Assembly: GCF_900230185.1 (NCBI RefSeq)
Contig: NZ_OCSR01000001.1
Coordinates: 372,001-436,000, forward strand
DNA from: Burkholderia sp. OK233
GTDB taxonomy: Bacteria; Pseudomonadota; Gammaproteobacteria; Burkholderiales; Burkholderiaceae
DNA length: 64,000 nt
Reading direction: 5' to 3'
In this document: piece by piece, positions 17,954-26,338 of the stretch
How the letters are laid out: each line of letters begins with the position of its first letter
Position numbering within the stretch: the stretch's first letter is position 1
Position numbers and translations under genes: made by a program
Notes under the pieces: model-generated
The model's database searches: none
What the model was told of the DNA's origin: nothing
The model's input: only the letters and a program-made list of their open reading frames with translations

Positions 17954-18436
17954 TTAGCGCAAAGCCCGATACGCCAGCAGCGCAACCGCGACGATCGACA
18001 CGAGCGTGAATAGCAAGGCAGGCGCAAGGCCGATCACCGTGAACAGGTTGGATGCCCCGAACCGGTTATCGGCAAAGCTCAACGCGCGGTTGGGGGCGAA
18101 CATCGCCGCCCAGTAAAAGACGGTGTTGGCCCAGCCCGTGCCCACGAGCATCCAGCCCAGGCGGCGCCCGCCTGGCACGTCGAACCCGGCCACCGGCAAA
18201 ACCAGTGCTGCCAGCATGATCAGGAAGGCGTTGAGCATGCCGCCGAGGTGTGTGCGCACCCAGGCGTCGGTTGATCCCGGCAGGTGCAGCGGCATCATCT
18301 TCCCGGGCCACCACTCCACTCCTCCGATCAGACTGACAAGCAGTCCTGCGCCTGCCAGCATCCCGATCAGGAGGATGAGGGCGGCGTGACCAATCATGCG
18401 CCGCTGGATATCGACCATCATGTTCGCGCTCGTCAT
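17954..18436 (-). CDS. styrene-oxide-isomerase-like membrane protein (160 aa)
   Basis: The protein has four hydrophobic segments and matches StyC from end to end without gaps, as I recall the StyC sequence. Matching parts are RRMIGHAALILLIGMLAGAG, HLPGSTDAWVRTHLGGMLNA, GWANTVFYW, FAPNRALSFADNRFGASNLF and GLAPALLF. His63 and Asn69 and Tyr108 sit where StyC has the haem-ligand His58, Asn64 and Tyr103; the StyC Asp95 position is Thr100. StyC converts an epoxide to an aldehyde (Meinwald rearrangement). The genes on either side encode a monooxygenase and its reductase, with an aldehyde dehydrogenase further upstream. The start could also be the Met at residue 6. Confidence 0.85.
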   Translation of the reverse strand: MTSANMMVDIQRRMIGHAALILLIGMLAGAGLLVSLIGGVEWWPGKMMPLHLPGSTDAWVRTHLGGMLNAFLIMLAALVLPVAGFDVPGGRRLGWMLVGTGWANTVFYWAAMFAPNRALSFADNRFGASNLFTVIGLAPALLFTLVSIVAVALLAYRALR

Positions 18437-18472
18437 TGGGCGGGTTCGGTTCGTCAGGGCCGTGGCCCAACT

Positions 18473-19582
18473 TCAACTGGGTGAAGTGGCCGTTGCAGGC
18501 GGTTGCGTTAGCCAGTCTTCCCAACCGGCCTGACGGTTCTGTTCGGCAGCCAGACGACGCTCTTCCGCGGACGCCCATTCGTTGTCCCAGCGGCGCAGGG
18601 CCGGCTTGATGATCAGGTTGAACCATACCGGTGGGAACAGTGCCGCCATGAAGCAGCTGAACACACTGGGCATGCGGATCGCCTCGCGGTGAGGCACCAA
18701 CTCGTAGTAGGAGAGATAGGTGTTCAGATGATGGTCGGCATGATTGGTAATCTCGAAGGCGACCAACCGTGACAACGGACCGAAGTGATTCCAGACATGG
18801 CGCTTCTCGATCGGGCTGCCAGCAACGCGCACCTGCCCATAGTGTTGAAAGTAGTTGAAGGTCTCGACCCAGAAGCGGGCAATTACCATCGCACCGAGCG
18901 CGAGCCCCACGGACGCCCAACCACCGATCCAGTACATCAACGCCTGGAACAGCACCTGCGCGAGGATCGCGCGCCAGATATGATGGCGAATCGACCAGCG
19001 GGCGAAGCCGCGCTTTTCCAGCGCATCCGACTCGATACGTTGGGCCAGCAGCGTGGATTCAATAACGGCTTTGGGTGCGAACGAATACAGGGTTTCGCCA
19101 CGCGCTGCGGTGTCGCTGTCGTGGGCCGTGCTCACGTCACGGTGGTGACTCACGACGTGCGCTTCCATCCGCGTCGGGTCGAGGAAGCATATCTGCGCGT
19201 AGCGTCCGAACGTGCGGCCGATTCTGCCCCGTGCGTGATAGAGCTCGTGAGAGGCGGAAACCACCGGCACCACCGAGAGCCACGCGCAGCTCATCACGCC
19301 GCCGAACATCTGCCAGCCAGTCAGATCATGATGAGAGACCGACCAGGCCAGCATGATGTACGTAGCCGGCCCCAGCAAGGTCGAAAGCCAGATAGGCACA
19401 AAGGCCCAACCGCGGCTTTTCATCTTGCGCGCCTTCAAGTCCAGCGGCAGGACGCTGTCAATGGCTGCCATCAAGGGAAAGAAGGCAAGGCCGATCCAGA
19501 CATAGTCACCGCCCAGATAGAGTCCCAGCATGCTTAACACCTGCGTCAGCGGCGCCAGATAATATTTGAGGTAGTCCCACAT
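18473..19582 (-). CDS. XylM/AlkB-family membrane diiron monooxygenase (369 aa)
   Basis: Histidine boxes typical of the family are present: HELYH (112-116), HVVSHH (142-147) and NHADHH (280-285), together with NYFQHYG (243-249). Length and sequence are closer to XylM, the xylene methyl hydroxylase of 369 residues, than to alkane hydroxylase AlkB; the C-terminal MPSVFSCFMAALFPPVWF and AGWEDW are shared with XylM. The start at 19582 follows GGAGGAACATGAA and gives exactly the XylM length. It would hydroxylate a methyl group or epoxidise an alkene on a cyclic substrate. Several hydrophobic segments place it in the inner membrane. Confidence 0.92.
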   Translation of the reverse strand: MWDYLKYYLAPLTQVLSMLGLYLGGDYVWIGLAFFPLMAAIDSVLPLDLKARKMKSRGWAFVPIWLSTLLGPATYIMLAWSVSHHDLTGWQMFGGVMSCAWLSVVPVVSASHELYHARGRIGRTFGRYAQICFLDPTRMEAHVVSHHRDVSTAHDSDTAARGETLYSFAPKAVIESTLLAQRIESDALEKRGFARWSIRHHIWRAILAQVLFQALMYWIGGWASVGLALGAMVIARFWVETFNYFQHYGQVRVAGSPIEKRHVWNHFGPLSRLVAFEITNHADHHLNTYLSYYELVPHREAIRMPSVFSCFMAALFPPVWFNLIIKPALRRWDNEWASAEERRLAAEQNRQAGWEDWLTQPPATATSPS

Positions 19583-19629
19583 TTCATGTTCCTCCATGAG
19601 CCCACAGTGCGGGGCATTTGGGTTTCATT

Positions 19630-21114
19630 TCAGTCGTCGAGCAACGCGCAGACCGTCTTTGTCTCGGTGTAGGCCAACAGGCCTTCCTCGGACACCTCGC
19701 GCCCCCAGCCGGACTGCTTGAACCCGCCGAATGGTAGTGCCGCGTCGATGATTCCATGGCAGTTGATCCAGACCGAACCGGCCTCCAGCCTGTGCGCCAG
19801 TCGGTGCGCCTTCTTGATGTCGCGTGTCCAGATGTTGGCGGCCAGACCGTAGGGGGTGTCGTTGGCCATTCGGGTAACGTCCTCGACGTCCTTGAACCGC
19901 ATCACGCTGACCACCGGTCCGAAAATCTCCTCCTTGGCGATCTTCATCGACGGGTCGGCATTGGCAAACACGGTTGGCTCCATGAAGTAACCTTTGTCTC
20001 CCGTCTTCTTGCCGCCACAGACCAGCGTCGCGCCCTGCTCCAGCCCTGAGGCGACGTAGCCCAGGACGCGCTCCCGTTGCTTGCCCGAGACGAGCGGCCC
20101 CATCATGGTTTCCGGGTTCTGGCCATTGCCCACCTTGAACTGGGAAGCCGCCGCCGCCACCGCCTCGACCACCTGGTCGTATACGCTGTCCTGCACGAAC
20201 AGCCGGCTGGCGGCAAAGCAGATCTGGCCGGAGTTGAAGAACACGGCAAGCGCCGCGCCGAGACCGACCTGGTCGAGATCAGCATCCGCAAAGACGATGC
20301 TGGGCGACTTCCCGCCCAGTTCCAGCGTGACCCGCTTCATGTTTCCAAGCGAATACTCGACGATCTTCTTACCCACCGCGGTCGAGCCGGTGAACGTGAT
20401 CTTGTTGACATCGGGGTGCTGGGCCAGTGCGGCGCCGGCTTCGTGGCCATAGCCGTTGACAATGTTCAGGATGCCTTCTGGCAGACCTGCTTCGAGGCAG
20501 AGCTCGGCAAGCCGCAACGTGCTCAGCGGAGTGAGTTCCGTGGGCTTCAGCACCATCGTGCATCCGGCCGCGAGCGCCGACGCGATCTTCCATGCCCCCA
20601 GCGCGAGCGGATAATTCCATGGCGTGATGGCGCCCACCACGCCCACTGGCTCCCGGCGCGTATAGGCGTGGTACTCCTTGCCGTCGAACGAGACAGGTAG
20701 AGTCTTGCCGCCAATCTTGCTGCACCAGCCTCCCATGTAGCGGAACACCTCGACGGTGGACGGCAGATCCAGGACTTTGGCAAAGGTGACGGCCTTGCCG
20801 GTGTCGACCGACTCCAGATAAGCCAGTTCTTCAGCGTGGTCCTCGACCTTGCGGGCAATGTTTTCGAGCAGGCGGCCCCGATCGATCGGGCGCATCTTGC
20901 GCCAGGTATCGCTCTCGAAGGCGACCCGCGCCACCTTCACCGCGCGGTCAACGTCTTCTGCGGCGCTGCGCGGAACAGTGGCGATCAGTTCCTGCGTCGC
21001 GGGATTCTCCACCTCAATGGTCTGGCCGGAAGCCGCATCCAGCCATTGCCCGCCAATGAGATTCTTGTTTTGCGCCGCCTTGATTCGGGATTCGAACTGT
21101 ACGGAAGTGTCCAT
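19630..21114 (-). CDS. aldehyde dehydrogenase, phenylacetaldehyde-dehydrogenase-like (494 aa)
   Basis: This NAD-dependent aldehyde dehydrogenase has all family marks: ITPWNYPLALGAWKIASALA, FTGSTAVGKKI, catalytic Glu in LELGGKSPSIVF, catalytic Cys in FFNSGQICFAASR, KEEIFGPV and the C-terminal AALPFGGFKQSGWGRE. The last resembles FeaB/StyD-type enzymes. It would oxidise the aldehyde made either by the SDR alcohol dehydrogenase upstream or by the isomerase-like protein downstream. The start at 21114 follows AGGAGTC. A longer in-frame start at 21153 adds an unconserved leader. Confidence 0.92.
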   Translation of the reverse strand: MDTSVQFESRIKAAQNKNLIGGQWLDAASGQTIEVENPATQELIATVPRSAAEDVDRAVKVARVAFESDTWRKMRPIDRGRLLENIARKVEDHAEELAYLESVDTGKAVTFAKVLDLPSTVEVFRYMGGWCSKIGGKTLPVSFDGKEYHAYTRREPVGVVGAITPWNYPLALGAWKIASALAAGCTMVLKPTELTPLSTLRLAELCLEAGLPEGILNIVNGYGHEAGAALAQHPDVNKITFTGSTAVGKKIVEYSLGNMKRVTLELGGKSPSIVFADADLDQVGLGAALAVFFNSGQICFAASRLFVQDSVYDQVVEAVAAAASQFKVGNGQNPETMMGPLVSGKQRERVLGYVASGLEQGATLVCGGKKTGDKGYFMEPTVFANADPSMKIAKEEIFGPVVSVMRFKDVEDVTRMANDTPYGLAANIWTRDIKKAHRLAHRLEAGSVWINCHGIIDAALPFGGFKQSGWGREVSEEGLLAYTETKTVCALLDD

Positions 21115-21187
21115 CTGACTGACTCCTGAATTCGATGCATGAGTACGGGACATGTGAGCGCGAGCGTTACCGATCGAATCGCGTCGT

Positions 21188-21943
21188 CTATAGGCTCATG
21201 AAGATGCCGGCGTCGACTACGATGTTCTGGCCGTTGACGGTCGATGACTCAGCGCTTGCGAGCCACAAGGCTGCGCCTGCAATGTCCTGCGGCGTCTGCG
21301 CGCGTTCGATGGTTCGCATCTGGGACGCCACCGCCTCGAACTGTTCGTGCTGCGCTGCGTTGGCCACCGCGTTGGGCGAGTGGATATAACCGGGAGAAAT
21401 GGCGTTGACTGTTATGCCAGCCTTCGCGGCGGCAAATTCGCGCGCCATCGCCCGCGTCATCGCGGCCAACGCGCCCTTGCTCGCGACGTAGTGCAGCATG
21501 AACGGGATGCCGACGTGCGCAATCACCGAAGCGATGTTGATGATCTTCCCGCCGCCGTTCGAACGCATGTTTGGCGACACCGCACTTGCACACAGCCATG
21601 GCCCCATGACGTTGACCGCCAGAATTTTTTGCCAGTCGGCAACGGCGAGTGCTTCCATGGGCGTGTAATTGAGCCCGGTGAAAATACCGGCGTTATTGAC
21701 CAGAATGTCGATTCGCCCGAATCGATCGATCGCCGCTTCGGCCATCTCGCGGGTGCTTTGCGGATCGGAAACGTCCGTCGTGGTACCCAGGGCATTGGGC
21801 CCGATTTCGGCAGCGGCCTCGGCGGCTCCCCGGATGTCGGCCACGACAACGCTGGCCCCCTCCCGTGCGTAGCTCTCGGCAATTGCGCGACCGATGCCTG
21901 TCGACGCGCCGGTGATGACCGCGACCTTGTCTTTGAGTCTCAT
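21188..21943 (-). CDS. SDR alcohol dehydrogenase (251 aa)
   Basis: This is a classical short-chain dehydrogenase with GASTGIGR (12-19), NNAG near 85-90, the catalytic Ser in NIASVIAHVG, and YVASK for the Tyr/Lys pair, followed by AISPGYIHS. As first gene of the hydroxylase operon it most likely oxidises the alcohol product to the aldehyde. The 35-codon relic at 7547-7654 is a near-identical copy of its N-terminus. The 41-base dyad element lies 139 bases upstream. Confidence 0.88.
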   Translation of the reverse strand: MRLKDKVAVITGASTGIGRAIAESYAREGASVVVADIRGAAEAAAEIGPNALGTTTDVSDPQSTREMAEAAIDRFGRIDILVNNAGIFTGLNYTPMEALAVADWQKILAVNVMGPWLCASAVSPNMRSNGGGKIINIASVIAHVGIPFMLHYVASKGALAAMTRAMAREFAAAKAGITVNAISPGYIHSPNAVANAAQHEQFEAVASQMRTIERAQTPQDIAGAALWLASAESSTVNGQNIVVDAGIFMSL

Positions 21944-22081
21944 TGCTGTCTCCTTGGTTTATCGCCCCGTCATGCTGCAATGCAGCGGCTGAGGTGGGCT
22001 TGTGCGAGGCCCTCGGCGCCGATGACTCACAGGCTCCTCATGGGCTGCTTGTTCTCATTAGAATGTCGGGGATGCGCCAAG

Positions 22082-22122
22082 ACCCCATCCGAAAGATGGG
22101 GCTCCCACTAGGGCAAACCCGG
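22082..22122. repeat. 41-bp dyad element, copy 2
   Basis: Identical to 7791-7831. It sits in the divergent promoter region between the hydroxylase operon (start 21943) and the LuxR-type regulator (start near 22253), so either the regulator or another activator could bind it. The flanking DNA has diverged between the two copies while this element has not. Confidence 0.72.
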
Positions 22123-22252
22123 GGCATCAACGCATGCAGTCAAGTCCACAATCGAAGAACAGGTAGAGCAGGAGACGGGCATCCATTACTCTATGTATCG
22201 ACATGATATATATTGCTTACTATTCACATGTGCACGTTACTTGAGCGTATGA

Positions 22253-25123
22253 ATGAAACTGACCTCGCTGCCGGTGTCTTCGTCCACCGTATGGGGACAT
22301 GAGAACCCACACGGAGCGAACCGTCACATGGGGTCAAGCGTCGCCGGACATTCCGCAGGTCGCATGAGACGCGACGAGTGGTCGAGGGGCCGTCTGGCGC
22401 CTCCGGGTTTCGGCTTCGAGAGCGTGCCGACGCGTGCCTCGTCGCTTTTGCAGGTGGACGCCCTACCCAAGCTGACCTGTGTGTGTGCGCCGCCGGGATA
22501 CGGCAAGACGGTACTGCTCAGCCGGGTTCACGAGCACTTGCGTTCGCGCGGCGACCGCTGCCTCTGGCTGTCGCTGGATGACCGCGATCGCGACGTGCTC
22601 TCGTTGCTAGCCCTGCTGCATGGCGCACTAGCGCAAAGCGCCGACGCGCCAGCCGACGACACCGGATTGGAGATGCATCCTTTCGCCGATCCCGGCGAGA
22701 TGATGGACAGGGTGATCGGCCAAATCCACAGGCTGCCAGGCAAGACTGTCGTTTTCATCGACAACCTGGGCTTGTGTGAAGATCCCCGGCTTTCCGTTCT
22801 ACTGGAACGCCTCGTGTTCGACAGCGGTCCGGAGTTGCAACTGGTCATTTCCAGCAATCGCGAAGTCCCTGTCGATATCGTCCGGGTCAAGCTGGAACTC
22901 GGCGCGCTCGAACTGCACGCAGACCATCTCTGCTTTGATCGCGCCGCGACCCGGCGCCTGCTTCAGTTGGCGGGTTTTGCATCGCTCGACGCGGTCATGC
23001 TGGATCACATCCAGGCACACACCGAGGGTTGGCCCGCAGCCGTGCGTCTGCTGCAAGTGCTGATGTCCGCCGAGCGGGACGTCGACGTAGACGTCGACCC
23101 TGTTCAAGGCGGCGCGCGAGCGGCCGTGCTGGAACACTTCGGTGGTGATCACAAGGATATTGCGCGCGTCCTCACGGACCGCGTATTGGCCGGAATCGAA
23201 CCCGCGCGTGTCCAGTTTCTGATGGAGATAGCGCTGGTGCGGGAATTCAGCGCCGAACTGGCGCAGTACATGACGGAACGCGTTCAGGCTCACGCGTGGC
23301 TGGACGACCTGGTGCTTCGCAACGTGCTGATATTCCCGGTGGATCGCAGCCGGCGCTGGTTCCGCTTTCATACGCTGCTGCGGGAATATCTGCTGAATGA
23401 GGGGCAAGCGCATCTCGACAGCGTTCGGCGCCGAGACGTTTTAAAGCGGGTCGCCCAATGGCATGCCAGCCGCGGCGATTACGTCGCGGCCATCGGCAGC
23501 GCACTCGATGCGCCCGATGTCGAACTGGCGCAGGACCTGATCGGCCGGGTGGCACGCCAGGTCGCCGCGGACCGCGGGCAGATGACGCTTTTCGTCCAGT
23601 GGGTTGACCGCCTGCAGGGCGCGGGTGGCCGGCTGCCGGTAGAGGCCCAGGGGTGGTATGTGTGGGCCCTGTGCCACACGATGCAATACGAACGCGCGCG
23701 GCTTGCATTGGACGTGTTCGACCGTCGTTTGCGGCAAGGCGGGTTGCCTGACGCGGACGCATCCGAAGCCAGTGCGGATCTCGCGTTCCTCCGGATCGTG
23801 CTGGGCGTTTATCTCGACACGCTCGAGGTGGCCCATGCCGAGGCGCTGATCTGGCTTGCCGGCGACCGTCCGAGCGATCCATTGCGCGCAGGCACCGTTG
23901 CCGCGATCGCCGCGATGGCGGAAATCGACCGCGGAGATCTGGCTAACGCGCAGCAGCACATGGATCGTGCCGAAGGCGCCATATTTCGTTCGGGAAGCAC
24001 CTTTGCCCAAGCCTGGGTGGCAATCCTGCGAGCGCTGGTCGAACTTGCGCGCGCGCGGCCCGACGCGGCAGACCGCCTGTTGACCGATGCCCGCGCGAAC
24101 GCGGCTGCGCAAATCGGCGAGGATGCGGGCGTCGTCTCCACGATCGACTTCGTTCACGCCCGCGCGCTAGTGGACTTGGGACGGCTTACGGAAGCCCGAC
24201 TGCTGGCCCGTCGCGGACTGGCCCGGGCCGATCACCACGGCGTGGTCATCTCCGCCGAACCGGGCCTTGGCGCATGTGTCGCTCTGTTGCCTGAACAGAC
24301 CGGCGATGGTTTGTCTGAGTCAACGCTCGAGCGGGTCGCCCGCAGCTATGCACCCAGAGTGCTGACGTTGCTGTCGGCTCAACGCGTGCGCCGGCAGTTG
24401 CGGTTGGGCAATAGTGAAGAGGCCATAAACCTGGCTGAACAATGCTCTTTGCGGGCTCCGGGATCCGCCCATGCCGGTGATCCGCCGATGCGCGCACGCG
24501 GCGATTGGCTGCTGGCCGGCATTGAACTGTTGATCGGCAGAGGCATGTGCGAGCAGGCGTTGAACGAGATCGACGCGGCGATGAGGCTGGCGCAGGCGCA
24601 AGGGCGCCAGCACGATCGCGTCGAGCTCATGCTGGCCGCCATGGACGCGCACGTCAGACTGGGCGATGCGACGAAGGCCCTGCGGGTCCTGTCGATGGCA
24701 ATCGCCCTGGCGTGCCCGGGGCAACTGGTTTATCCGTTCATGACGTGCGGTAAAGCGCTAGGTAAAGTCCTGGACAGCGCTGGGCCGCGTGATTTCGGCT
24801 TCGTTCATCCGAACGAAGTCAGGTTTCTCGAGCGGCTTCGGGCACTGGCCGAGCTGCCGGACATGGCGGCCCCCGGCGACGCGGCCGCGATACCAACGGG
24901 GGCTGCGCAGAAGAGCGCGTTGCCGGCGCTGACGGTACGGGAAACGCAGTTGCTGCACCTCATCAATGAAGGTCTCAGCAATCAGCAACTGGCCGACCGG
25001 TTGTCGCTGACCGTCCCAACCGTGAAGTGGCACCTGAATAACCTTTACACCAAGATAGGCGTGCGCAGCCGATCGGCTGCGCTGGCCAAGGCGCGCGCTT
25101 ACGGCCTGCTGGTCCAGCCCTGA
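22253..25123 (+). CDS. LuxR-family regulator of the MalT/AlkS (LAL) type (956 aa)
   Basis: This is a large ATP-binding transcriptional activator. The Walker A motif APPGYGKT is at residues 79-86 and a Walker B-like KTVVFIDNLG near 165. A long helical repeat region follows. The C-terminal LuxR helix-turn-helix is at about 890-950: LTVRETQLLHLINEGLSNQQ, LADRLSLTVPTVKWHLNNLY. AlkS of the alkane regulon has the same architecture. It is divergent from the XylM operon and probably activates it in response to the substrate. The true start may be later (ATG codons at 22328 and 22364), since no strong ribosome binding site precedes 22253. Confidence 0.88.
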   Translation: MKLTSLPVSSSTVWGHENPHGANRHMGSSVAGHSAGRMRRDEWSRGRLAPPGFGFESVPTRASSLLQVDALPKLTCVCAPPGYGKTVLLSRVHEHLRSRGDRCLWLSLDDRDRDVLSLLALLHGALAQSADAPADDTGLEMHPFADPGEMMDRVIGQIHRLPGKTVVFIDNLGLCEDPRLSVLLERLVFDSGPELQLVISSNREVPVDIVRVKLELGALELHADHLCFDRAATRRLLQLAGFASLDAVMLDHIQAHTEGWPAAVRLLQVLMSAERDVDVDVDPVQGGARAAVLEHFGGDHKDIARVLTDRVLAGIEPARVQFLMEIALVREFSAELAQYMTERVQAHAWLDDLVLRNVLIFPVDRSRRWFRFHTLLREYLLNEGQAHLDSVRRRDVLKRVAQWHASRGDYVAAIGSALDAPDVELAQDLIGRVARQVAADRGQMTLFVQWVDRLQGAGGRLPVEAQGWYVWALCHTMQYERARLALDVFDRRLRQGGLPDADASEASADLAFLRIVLGVYLDTLEVAHAEALIWLAGDRPSDPLRAGTVAAIAAMAEIDRGDLANAQQHMDRAEGAIFRSGSTFAQAWVAILRALVELARARPDAADRLLTDARANAAAQIGEDAGVVSTIDFVHARALVDLGRLTEARLLARRGLARADHHGVVISAEPGLGACVALLPEQTGDGLSESTLERVARSYAPRVLTLLSAQRVRRQLRLGNSEEAINLAEQCSLRAPGSAHAGDPPMRARGDWLLAGIELLIGRGMCEQALNEIDAAMRLAQAQGRQHDRVELMLAAMDAHVRLGDATKALRVLSMAIALACPGQLVYPFMTCGKALGKVLDSAGPRDFGFVHPNEVRFLERLRALAELPDMAAPGDAAAIPTGAAQKSALPALTVRETQLLHLINEGLSNQQLADRLSLTVPTVKWHLNNLYTKIGVRSRSAALAKARAYGLLVQP

Positions 25124-25161
25124 TCCACCGCGAAAATGTGTGCTGATGATCTTTTGACTTT

Positions 25162-25181
25162 ATAGTACACTAGTACAATAT
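25162..25181. promoter_or_regulatory. palindromic operator, site D
   Basis: The core AGTACACTAGTACAAT (25164-25179) matches the shared consensus in its first 11 bases and the last base. A TTGACT (25154-25159) just upstream could be a -35 box, so a bound repressor would cover the promoter of the SDR gene at 25301. Confidence 0.55.
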
Positions 25182-25300
25182 ACTCTACGTAACGTAATCG
25201 AATGACTGACCTGGAAGCGCACGACGCCAAGTCCACGGACTTTCCCGGCGGATGCAGTCGGCAAGTGCGAAGCGTAAAGTTATCGACATCAGGAGCGCGA

Positions 25301-26215
25301 ATGAGCAAGTTGCTGGAAGGAAAAGTCGCATTGGTCACCGGCGGAGGCCGTGGCGTCGGCCGGGGCATCGCACTGGCGCTGGCTGCCGCGGGGGCCAGCG
25401 TAGTGGTCAATGATCTTGGCGCGGGACTCGATGGCAGCCCGGAAGCGGAACGCCCGGCGCTGGACGTGATCCCCGCCATCGAAGCGCTCGGCGGCCGAGC
25501 CGTCGCCGACGGTGGTTCGGTCGCCGATTGGGCGGCCGCGCAAGCCATGGTCCGTGCGGCCGTCGATGCCTTCGGCCGGATAGACATCGTGGTCAACAAT
25601 GCCGGCATCCTGCGGGACGCGATTTTTCATCGCATGACCGAGCAGGAATTCGACGATGTGGTCTCCGTTCACCTTAAAGGCTGCTTCAACGTGAGCCGTG
25701 CTGCTGCCCCGTACTTCAAGGAACAGGGAGGCGGCAGCTTCGTGCACATGACCTCGACCTCGGGCCTGATCGGCAACGTCGGTCAGGCCAACTACAGTGC
25801 GGCCAAGCTCGGGATCGCCGCGCTCTCGAAATCTATCGCCATCGACATGCAGAAGTTTGGTGTCCGTTCGAATGCGGTCGCGCCATTTGCCTGGACGCGC
25901 ATGGTCGACTCCATTCCCAACGAGACGCCCGAACAGAAGCGACGTGTCGATTCTCTGAAAAAATTATTGCCGGAACGGGTGGCGCCCTTTGTCGTCGCCT
26001 TGTGCGCCGATGCAGCGTCTGATGTCACGGGGCAGGTTTTCGGCGTACGCAACAACGAAATCCACCTGTTCAGCCAGCCACGGCCGATCCGCAATGCACA
26101 CCGCGGAGAGGGCTGGACGCCTGAAAGCGTGATCGATACCGCGTTGCCGATGCTGCGCCCGGCTTTCTACGCGCTGGACCGATCCGGAGATATATTCACG
26201 TGGGATCCGGTTTGA
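25301..26215 (+). CDS. SDR, (3R)-hydroxyacyl-CoA-dehydrogenase-like (304 aa)
   Basis: The protein resembles the dehydrogenase domain of multifunctional enzyme 2 (HSD17B4 type): GGGRGVGRGIALALAAAGAS, VVNDLGAGLDG, NNAGILRDAIFHRMTEQEFD, MTSTSGLIGNVGQANYSAAK with the Tyr and Lys of the active site, and APFAWTRM. It probably oxidises a hydroxyacyl-CoA. The start at 25301 follows AGGAGCGCGA; the longer frame from 25202 is unlikely. It seems monocistronic, with a terminator-like hairpin at 26232-26266. Confidence 0.85.
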   Translation: MSKLLEGKVALVTGGGRGVGRGIALALAAAGASVVVNDLGAGLDGSPEAERPALDVIPAIEALGGRAVADGGSVADWAAAQAMVRAAVDAFGRIDIVVNNAGILRDAIFHRMTEQEFDDVVSVHLKGCFNVSRAAAPYFKEQGGGSFVHMTSTSGLIGNVGQANYSAAKLGIAALSKSIAIDMQKFGVRSNAVAPFAWTRMVDSIPNETPEQKRRVDSLKKLLPERVAPFVVALCADAASDVTGQVFGVRNNEIHLFSQPRPIRNAHRGEGWTPESVIDTALPMLRPAFYALDRSGDIFTWDPV

Positions 26216-26231
26216 ACTATTCAGGGCGCAC

Positions 26232-26266
26232 GTCTGGCATCGTTCATTCCAGACACCCGGGTTTTT
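26232..26266 (+). terminator. rho-independent terminator
   Basis: GTCTGG and CCAGAC form a six-base stem with an 11-base loop, followed a few bases later by GGGTTTTTGC. It lies just after the SDR gene and before the next promoter with site E. Confidence 0.45.
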
Positions 26267-26279
26267 GCTTGCCTCCTTT

Positions 26280-26295
26280 AGTTCACTAGTGTACT
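26280..26295. promoter_or_regulatory. palindromic operator, site E
   Basis: AGTTCACTAGTGTACT is a palindrome with a single mismatched pair and differs from the consensus AGTACACTAGTGTACT at one base. It lies 43 bases before the start codon of the gene at 26339, the head of the nine-gene plus-strand operon. Confidence 0.65.
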
Positions 26296-26338
26296 GTATG
26301 CATCATCACATCATGACGCGATCAAGCACAGGAAAAGG

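Noticed and set aside
18473..19582. Calling the hydroxylase an alkane 1-monooxygenase (AlkB)
   Set aside because: Length, C-terminus and the XylA-like partner (AlkB uses rubredoxin) fit XylM better. No rubredoxin gene is present.
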